From Tomocerus qinae (taxonomy: Eukaryota > Arthropoda > Collembola > Entomobryomorpha > Tomoceridae), in NCBI GenBank assembly GCA_020055645.1, contig CM034546.1:77872001-77936000 (forward strand): a stretch of 64,000 nucleotides of DNA, read 5' to 3'. Below, piece by piece: positions 55,666-64,000 of this stretch. The stretch's first letter is position 1. The number at the start of each line of letters is the position of its first letter. The position numbers and the translations under genes were made by a program. The notes below the pieces were generated by a model. That model was not told the origin of the DNA and did not search any database. It worked only from the letters and a program-made list of their open reading frames with translations.

Positions 55666-57533
55666 TTATTTAATCCACACTCTCGGGTCATGTATGATTT
55701 AATTGTACTGGTTGTATTGATTATTATTATTTAATTAAAGATATCTCATGTATATATATATGTTCACTAAATTCTTACCATATATCTTAATAAATGGCCA
55801 AGTTGTAAATCACTTCACGTAAACCCGTTTGTTATTATCTAGATTTAAGACACCTATTTGATTACTATTTATTTGTGTTTTGAGTCAGTATAAATCAATT
55901 CAAACCGCAGTCAATAATTACTACGATGATAGTCCAGCTTTAGTTTGGAAATTAGGTAATTGATATTATAATCAACAGAGTAAGTATTAACCCGTAAATA
56001 AGGTCACGTGTTATACTTATATTATTGTCATCAAATACATTAAATAGCATTAGCAAACTCAAATAGGTACGCTCCAATACTGCTCCCCCTACCATTTAAC
56101 TTCTCGTTAGTTTCATATGGTTTCATAGACGAATATTATTTCTAATCTTATCTTCATGAAACTGACGAGACTGCATCATACGAATATAATAATAATTAAT
56201 ACTATAATATGGAACCACATTAAGATGCGTTTGGTGCAGACATAAAGTGACGTCTTTATTGAAGTATATACTTACTAAATGTATTACATGTATTCAGTAA
56301 GAATGAACACATTGATTCGTTTCTGCATTCCTTTGTTTAATAGTATCACATTAATTTATAAAACTACAGAGGCCCCATTACTGTTAGATCTCCATTTTGA
56401 TTTTTTAAAATTGAATCACGCTAAAAAATCTAGCTGGCAATAGAAATTTAAATAAAATTTAATTTCAATAAAAATTTAAACCAGAGGTGGTGAATTTTTC
56501 AACTTTTTTGGCAACCAAACTTTTTGATAATATTTGAGAATGGTTAAAAAACCCACAGCAAGCCGTGACAGAAGCTCGCCTGAGTAAAGGGTACAGTGTG
56601 CACATTTTTGGAAGATAGAAATAGATTATTTTGATTATTAAAGTTAGCAGTAATTCAAATTAGATCAATATTAAATTCAAAATAAAAATGAACGAAAGTT
56701 AAAAACAAATCAATGACTATCAAAAACCAAGGAAACAAAAAATAGGTTATATTTGACTATCATAATAAACAGAAATGGAATGCAGATATAAGTAGATTAA
56801 AAGTTAAAACGACTATGTTATTATGTACAATAATGAATTAATATTGTTTACCAAATGCAATCGTCATGATTTCTCAAACAAAAGCACATTTAAATTTTTA
56901 ATTTAATCTTTAATATACCCTCGTTTGTCGGCAACTGGAAGCAGTTTTAATTATATTATTGTCCTTACTATTGAAAAAGGTCTAATTTAGAAATCCTCAA
57001 ATGGTTTTTTAATTTCCACTAACAGGATCAGTTTTAATTGGAAACGTTTTTTGCGACTATAAAATTACCTATTAAAAGCAAGCATGATAAAATGGACAAT
57101 GTGAAGATAGGATTTGTTTACCAATAACTGGGCAATTAATACTCTATTAAAGTAAGTCTGTCACACCCTACTGATCTCCATGAGAAAGTCATTTTGGATG
57201 TCATTTCTAGGCTGTTTCCAATTCCATAGGGCTGTGAAAACAGATAAATTGGTTACTCTCCGTTTCAGTTTACCATTACCGCAAAGAACAATAAGACCGT
57301 GAAAATGTTTTACACGAGGAAAGAATTCCTATCTTTAAAAGACGTAAAAATAATTGCCCTATTATTTTAATATAACAGACGTAATGTTGATGTAATGACT
57401 ATTGTAAGAGACGATAACAATGATGTCAATTGCATCATAATTCTAGTTGATTTACATTCCTTATAATGAAATCGGGATATAAGCTCTGCGATTACTACAA
57501 ACACTTTTCATTGTGTTATAAATAGCCCAAAAG
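55666..57533. other. Intergenic stretch
   Basis: AT-rich, about 1.9 kb, with an AATAAA near 55789 that may serve the defensin-like gene. No other gene or clear repeat. Confidence 0.35.
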
Positions 57534-58361
57534 ATGTTGTTCAAAAGCGTGAAAAGTATTGCTAAATTGTATTTACACTTTTTACTCCTCATGGCTGTCT
57601 TGGAAATCGTTCTGTCAGGTATTTCCAAAATGTATTTTGCTGCCATTCTCAAAATAATTAAAATATTTCACAAACATACTTTATGAATTTATTCCAATTT
57701 TGAAGGAGATTTACTAGTAAGTGCTGATGATGGGGTTGAGATTGAGAGTCATGGCGAAATTATGCGGGAAAAGAGACATCATCAAATGATGATGTATGAC
57801 GACGATGATTACGATTACGGCTGGGGACGCCCACGACAGGCTGCGGGTTGGGGTTGCTACGGAGAAGGAAACCTTAACCAGAGGGTATTCAGATTTTTAT
57901 GCTATTTTTGTTTGAGAGTTTGTCTTTTGCATGAAAACAATGTCATTGTAGTTCCTTTTGATGAAGATTAATCTGAACATTAATACTATAAGTAGAAAAT
58001 ATCTGAATGCACCAATTTTTGAGAACCCATTTTTGTTTGGTTTTTGGGTTCCCGATATTTTATGTTCTTGCTCCATTATAATAATATCTTACTGATATTA
58101 TTATTTCGCCACTCTTTATAGTCAACATTCTTCACAAAGGGAATTTTATCGATTGTTTTGATCTGAGTGGTAATATTGTATACAAAAAATATTTTGAATT
58201 TGGCCAACATTTTGATAACAGTATTATTATTTATCTTTTGTTCCGGGCATGTATTTCAGTGTAAAAAAAGAGGCGAAAGCTGCTGGATGGATTCTCAATG
58301 CTGCAGTTGTCATTGTCCATATTTCAGTCCTGGGGGCAACGGCCGTTTCTCATGCAACTAA
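57534..58361 (+). CDS. Secreted cystine-knot-like peptide precursor
   Basis: Three exons, 57534-57618, 57706-57884 and 58260-58361, all with GT-AG ends and agreeing phases, giving 121 residues. A signal peptide (HFLLLMAVLEIVLS) leads to a spacer with an EKRHH possible cleavage step and an acidic run (YDDDDYDY). The mature part has eight Cys: C-x9-C-x6-C-x5-CC-x-C-x-C-x12-C. The C-x6-C-x5-CC core is the inhibitor cystine knot (knottin) pattern found in arthropod defence, protease-inhibitor and neuropeptide-like proteins. Which of these it is cannot be told. The third exon exactly contains the knot core. It lies 2 kb from the defensin-like gene. Confidence 0.65.
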
Positions 58362-59276
58362 CTTTGAAAAAAGACGATTGGACAAAATAAATTTATTATG
58401 TTCTCTTTAATTGTAGTTTTAGTACCCTTTTAAGAATCCAGAATTAACATGCTGGTTTCCTCATAATGACAAGCTCTGTGTTACAAGTATTACAACTACA
58501 ACGACTATTCATGTTATGTTTATCTTTTATAGTACAATTTTATCTACCTGTCTACATAAACGTGTCAGGGAGAGCCAAAATGAGCAACTACATAAAAATG
58601 AACTAACACTCTGGGTCATCGCGGTTAGTATATTAGTCTATTTCGAAATTAACCCAAAATTTTGTAATCTTTTGAAATTCAATTGCAGAACCTAAATGCA
58701 TATAATTTTATGATACTTTTGGTTATGAATTACCAAAATATCTTTAATAAAACATTGAAAATAATGCAGTACTGTATTTTATTTCCTTATTTAATTACTA
58801 TAAAATTTCACTGCTATATAATATTATACATAGTCGCTAATTTTTAAATCATAGCAAGTATGTGTATAGTTCGAGTCAATGTTCTAGTTGTCAAACAATT
58901 AATATGAATTATGAAGGAAAGGTAATATTGTATTGTATTATATTACTATTTACAATAGCGGTCATTAAATAGTGTTTAAAATTAACATAAAAATCACTAA
59001 AAATTACAAATAAAATTTTTATTTCAATTAATATTTAATTCTAATTCCTACGTGCCTACATATTTTAACATTTTGTTAATTATCGAGATCCAATTGGTAT
59101 TAACAGGTTTGGTATTAACATGAATTTAATAATCATTCACATAATAACTAACAACTAATGTAATTAACTATGATCGTTCACTTAAAAATTAAATAAATAA
59201 AAACATGTTCTTTATCGCAATTAGAATTAGTAGCAAAGCAAAAATATATTTAAAAGTAATACTTAAACACAATTTA
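58362..59276. other. Intergenic stretch
   Basis: AT-rich. 3' ends of two convergent genes; an AATAAA lies near 58747. No gene. Confidence 0.35.
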
Positions 59277-61581
59277 TCAGCCTGTAATATTATTGACAGA
59301 ATTTTCCTTCAACTCCGGTTCCGATTGACAAGGTTTTCGAGATTTTTTTTTCTTGTACACAATTCCTAATTTGAGATGAGCATTTTTCTTGTGATGGAGG
59401 AGATTACTGTGATATTTGAAGAAAGATTGACATTGGTCACACGGAAAAGGTCTAGTGGGGTCATGAATACTATTAACATGTCTGTCATACGCATCTTGTG
59501 TATTAAACGATAGGGAACAAATGGAGCAAAAATTGTATTGGGAATTTTTGTGACTTCTTCTGTGTTTGAACATCGACACGGAATTAGAAAACACTTTACC
59601 ACATTCCTCACAAGTAATCTTAATGCCCAAATGTGCGGTATTAACGTGCATTTTATAAACTGCTCCGTTGGTAAATGTCTTTGGACAGTGTTCACATTGT
59701 GTGATCTTCAAATTATAAATTTTGCTCCGCGGACCTCTGCGCTTGCGGGGCGTCCCCATGTGTATTCTTTTATGTTCACTCAAGGTGGACATGCTAGAAT
59801 ATTGTTTACCACATTCAGAGCATAAAAGTTTCAATTTGAGATGTACAGAATTCACATGATCTTTTAGTTTAGACGTCGAACTAAATGATTTAGAACAGTG
59901 ATCACAATTTAAATTTACAATTGTTGCGTGAGATTTTAGATGTTTGTAAAGGCCCCTCTTTGTTAAACATTGTTTTCCGCAAGACTCACAAATAAATTTT
60001 TCGCTTTTTTCAATTCTAAGTTTTTCCAGTTGATTCCCTTTTTCTTTACAATTCCCTGTTAATACTATTTTAGTGGATTTTCCGTCCATTTCAACTTCAC
60101 CATGAGTTTTCACATGACATTTCAAATGGTACTCACGCCTGTACATATTTCCACAAATCTCACAACGGAATCTTCTTCCCATATGTTCACTCTGGATATG
60201 CTGCTTATATTGAGACATGTGAGGAAATTTCTTATCACAATGTGGACATTGTTTTTTGGCAGCTTCATCGTGCAACTTTCGATGGCTACCAAGAGTAAAA
60301 CGATTTGCAAAACATTTGCCGCAAGTCACACAAATCCAATCGCTTTTGTTTTGACCACCAACTCTGCTTTTATATTTAGTTTTTGCTTCAGCAATTTCTT
60401 TGACGATTATTTTATCTTCTGCATTTTCCGATCCAATTCCTTGTTTTTTTCGAGCTTCACATCGGTGATTTCTCGACCTCAAATGTTTCTTATACAACTG
60501 CAACGTGTACAAAACTTTATCACAAGGAGAACATGAATATTCTTTCAACTTCACAAGTGAAATACTTAGCTGCCTGGCAAAAGGATCTTGCGAAAAACGT
60601 CTCACTCGTCGTTGTGGATCTTCATTGTTTTCTAACTTAATTTCATTCTTGTCATATACTGGCAACGGGGAATTCTGACAAGTAAAATGATCTAATAGGT
60701 CATCACCATCGTCAAAAAAACACTCCGTTTCGTTCATTTGTCCTAATTCTCCCAATAAAGCCTCATGTATATTTTCTTCCACAAATTCATCACCAAAGCC
60801 AGAAATCACTCCGGCTACAAAAAATTTGGTAAACAAAAATTTGTTAGTAAGGATTAGTTAATAATAATTAATTACCAAAAATTATCCAAAACCACAACAG
60901 AACAATTAAAACAAAATGAGTGGATAATGGATAATAATTTAAAAAATGTATTTTATAGTTTTCTGTTTTTTATGTTTAACTTGAATTGTTTTCTCAATTT
61001 TATAAGATAAAACTGTTAAAATTGTTTCAAAACTTTTACCAATGGGATTTTCATTGTCAGTTGATGATTCTAGCACCTCGATGTCAGGTTTATCTAACAT
61101 TTTGTTTTCAGCGATAACTTCATTTACTTGTTTGGTAACATCTTCGACATCAATCACATGTTCTTCAATTACCGATTGGTAGCTATTGGCTACTTGATGA
61201 TCTGAAGCTTCGAGTCCCGAAACTAAATCATTTATTCGCACCCAAAACAATATTATTAATTTTTGGCAATACAATTCCACTAATTACTGATGAAGGATAC
61301 AAGCGAAATAAAACACTAAATTTAAATATTTTTAAACAATTACCAGCGTTTGTCGTATTACTTTCGGTACGAATATCATTTAAATCTTGTACATTGTTAA
61401 CAAGATTACAGTCAAATCTGATTTCGGATGAAAGTTCCGCTTTACAACTATATTTTTGACTTTCAGGAGCTTCCACCATCGCACTTAACTGGTCGTGTTG
61501 GTTTTCTACTGAAAGTTGACTTGCATGATCCTGGTTGAAGATTTCTCTGAGTTTTGTTTGTGTTTGAAAGTCAGTTATCAT
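59277..61581 (-). CDS. C2H2 zinc-finger protein, 11 fingers
   Basis: Three exons on the minus strand, 61344-61581, 61040-61222 and 59277-60814, with GT-AG ends and agreeing phases, giving 652 residues from the ATG at 61581. An acidic, low-structure N-terminal half (about 200 residues) is followed by 11 C2H2 fingers, for example CVTCGKCFANRFTLGSH, CEICGNMYRREYHLKCH and CEECGKVFSNSVSMFKH. The spacing is mostly C-x2-C-x12-H-x3,4-H, with few TGEKP linkers. It is likely a nuclear DNA-binding regulator. No ZAD, BTB or KRAB domain is seen. An acceptor-like GCAG just before the first exon leaves open an upstream non-coding exon. Confidence 0.85.
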
Positions 61582-61717
61582 TAAATTGGTCTGCAAAAAG
61601 CAAATAAGACTTATTAGACTATAATATTACATATGTACTTAAGCCTGTTATACTTTTTATATGTTCAATAGAAACATAATTTAGAACTTTCAATAATATG
61701 TGTGAACAGAATCGAAC

Positions 61718-64000
61718 CTAACGAACCTTATCGTTTTTATGTTTCAGTTTCCTATGAAGATAGAACCCTGTCCGTTGTTTAAATGTGTTCCCACAGAAAC
61801 TGCACTGGAATGGTTTTTCTTCTCGATGAGTTCGCCAATGATCGAAAAGTAAAGATTTACTTGTGTATTTTTTTTCGCAAACAGAACAGGTTAGGTCGAC
61901 AATGCCATTGGCGTCTGTTTTATTTTTCCGGTTGTGAACCGCATTGTTATGCATGTACAAGACTTGAGAATTTTTAAAAGTTTTATCGCACAAGTGACAA
62001 ACTGTTTCTTCAGTATTTCCATATTTATGAATATTGCTTTTGTGATGACCAAGGACGCGGTAATTTTCAAAAACCTTTCCACAAATAGGACAAGTGGCGG
62101 CTTTCGCCTTCTCTTTTTCACAGGTGAGAGTTTTGTGAATGTGAAGAGTAGACTGACAAGCAAATGCCATTCCACAAATCGCACATTGATAGGCTTTTTC
62201 TTTCCTGTGAATTGCTCTTATATGAACATCTAAAGTGCTGGTCGTGGCAAACATTTTTTTGCACACCTTACACTGGGCTTTTGGCTCAACTTTGTCATGT
62301 TTCTTCTGATGCGCCCTGAACACACTTTTTTTGCTAAATTTCTTGCCACAAACTTCACAACAATACAATTTTTGAGAGTGGACATTTTGTTTGTGAGTTT
62401 CCAGCGCTTTTTTGAAAGCGAAATGCTGCCCACAAATGTCACATTGAAAGGATTTATTTTCAGAATGTATATTCTGGAAGTGTGATGAAATTTGATAAGG
62501 ACTTTTACCAGTAAACCCGCAGATTTTGCAGAAAAATCCTTTTGAAAATTTAAAAATCATTTCACTAGAATTTCCGATCTCAGGATGACTTTCATTTAAA
62601 TGACTTGCAAATGTATCTTCCGATGCAATATTTTCACTACAAATAGGACACTGGACAAATACATTGTGTTCAACTTTCTGGTGTTGAACCAATTGGGCTT
62701 TTGATTCCAATAAATCCCCACAAATTGAACATGGAAGACACAATTCCTTGAACAAGTCTCGCTTCTCATTGTGGCCTACGATTAAATGTCGTCTGAACTT
62801 TGAAATAGAAAGAAAACTCTCGGGACAAAATTGGCATTTGTAACAGTGGATAACTTCATTTCGCACGTTGGTCGTTAACCTTTCAGAAGGCCCTTCATTC
62901 TGATTTAATTTTTCTTTGGCTGATCCATCTTGGAGATTTGCGTTTGTAATCTCCAGTCCACTATGATTTCGAATGTGTACCATTAACCCACTTCGGTTAT
63001 TGAATTGTTCTTTGCAAACGATGCAGACAAATAACTTGTTGACAACAGGTGAGTTCGAATTTGAATATTCATCAATTGTATGTACAGGAATTGATAAAAC
63101 TCCTTTAATATTTTTCCAGCTTTCTCCCAATAGCTCAAAACGATCATCTATACATTGCATGCGATATAGTCTTGATCTTGTTTCCTTTCCATCGTGTTTC
63201 GGTGTTTGTACTGTTCAAAATTCAAAAAATTATTTTGTTTATGATATACAAGGTAAAATGATAAGATATTAGTATATAAATTAAGTATTTGAAACATTTT
63301 ATAGGGGAATCCAATGCATTTTTCACTAAAATTGGCAGTCAATATTTTTATCTAGGAGAATGCAATAAAATGTAGGCGCAGCCGGCACAGGCCACGGTCT
63401 GTCGTAAATTTGTCATTTAGTTACTTTTATAGCCAAAAGCGGATTAAAAATATTTCAGAATCAGCAGACAGTTAGTACTACTTTTGGTAAATGGGTCCGA
63501 ATCAAAAATTAAGTCATCAATTTTTTTGTGACATTGCTTGTCAAACACTTAAATGTTCAACATAACTATCGAACTGAAAAATTATTATTGATAAAACTAC
63601 AAGAAATCAAATTTAAAATTGAACAATAATCAAATCCTGATCACAAAACAAGTTGAACAAAGTACCTTTTCGTCCTGTGATTTTTTCAACTGCAATTCTG
63701 ACATAGAACTTAATCAGTGTTAATCCTGCCGACTTCAGCGCTTCCACCGACAACTTCATACGTCTAATCTCCCCTAAATTGAAACATTCACCAGAGGGTG
63801 GGTCCTTATCTGCATTTATTTTAAGTTCCTGTGTTGCACGCAAAGTGTGTTCCTCTGTTATGATTCGACTATGGTCTATGGTTTGAAATTTTCCTTTGTG
63901 TTGCACTTGGGGGTAAAAGCTCTCTTCTTTTGTCTTTTTGCCTCGGCAACGTTTTTTAGAAAGCGTATTTCTCTGGCGACGGAAGATGCGCTGTTCCTCG
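61718..64000 (-). CDS. C2H2 zinc-finger protein, 13 fingers, N-terminus beyond the window
   Basis: Two exons are visible on the minus strand: one from the window edge (64000) to 63666, open to the edge, and one at 63210-61718. The junction (GTACTT and GAACAG) keeps the frame. The first visible part is strongly basic (SKKRCRGKKTKEESFYPQ). About 13 C2H2 fingers follow, starting CIVCKEQFNNRSGLMVH and ending CSFCGNTFKQRTGFYLH, with one finger whose last His is replaced in a C-E-K ending (near 62120). It is likely a nuclear DNA-binding protein. It lies head to tail with the 11-finger gene, 137 bases apart, and is probably an old tandem relative. The start is not in the window. Confidence 0.85.

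Noticed and set aside
61040-63666. Shared first coding exon for both zinc-finger genes
   Set aside because: Joining the exon ending at 63666 to the acceptor near 61590 gives a stop soon after in that phase, so a shared coding exon is not supported. A shared non-coding leader remains possible.

Overview
The window reads as nuclear DNA of an arthropod. It is AT-rich, its genes have GT-AG introns, and it carries C2H2 zinc-finger genes, a carotenoid oxygenase, a C-type lectin, a defensin-like peptide and multi-pass chemoreceptor-like genes. The style of the chemoreceptors, and the mix of repeats and a large virus-like element, fit a hexapod, possibly a springtail. That placement is an inference from protein style and not from any marker gene.

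Bases 487-22514 are one Polinton/Maverick (adintovirus-like) element of 22,028 bp. It has 164-bp terminal inverted repeats that read identical, AG...CT ends and a perfect 6-bp target duplication, GCCACC. It carries a protein-primed family B DNA polymerase, a retrovirus-type integrase, an adenain-like protease, a packaging ATPase, capsid-type and other structural proteins, a basic core-like protein and several unrecognised genes. A block of tiny cysteine-rich paralogues sits in the middle. A spliced Ser/Pro-rich gene lies near the right end, next to a large block of tandem repeats and hairpins. The element is broken in about three or four places, in the polymerase and in one structural gene, yet its ends look young. 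It sits inside a chemoreceptor-like host gene on the minus strand, pieces of which lie on both sides.

From 22.5 to 45 kb the host DNA is rich in foldback and MITE-like repeats. It holds a small secreted-protein candidate (25.8 kb), an unrecognised multi-exon gene (26.8-29.9 kb) and a large segmental duplication. Copy A (28.9-33.3 kb) has the intact last exons of the unrecognised gene and a dead C-type lectin. Copy B (34.1-41.0 kb) has only the last exons of the first gene but an intact lectin. A complete one-intron chemoreceptor-like gene follows at 43.6-44.9 kb.

From 45 to 64 kb there is a five-exon carotenoid oxygenase (48.9-51.2 kb) with a TATA promoter and a degraded second copy of that promoter 2.3 kb upstream. 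Then come a three-exon defensin-like gene (55.1-55.7 kb), a three-exon secreted cystine-knot-like peptide (57.5-58.4 kb), and two C2H2 zinc-finger genes head to tail on the minus strand. One of these is complete (652 residues, 11 fingers). The other (13 fingers) runs off the right edge. The remaining sequence is intergenic with repeats.
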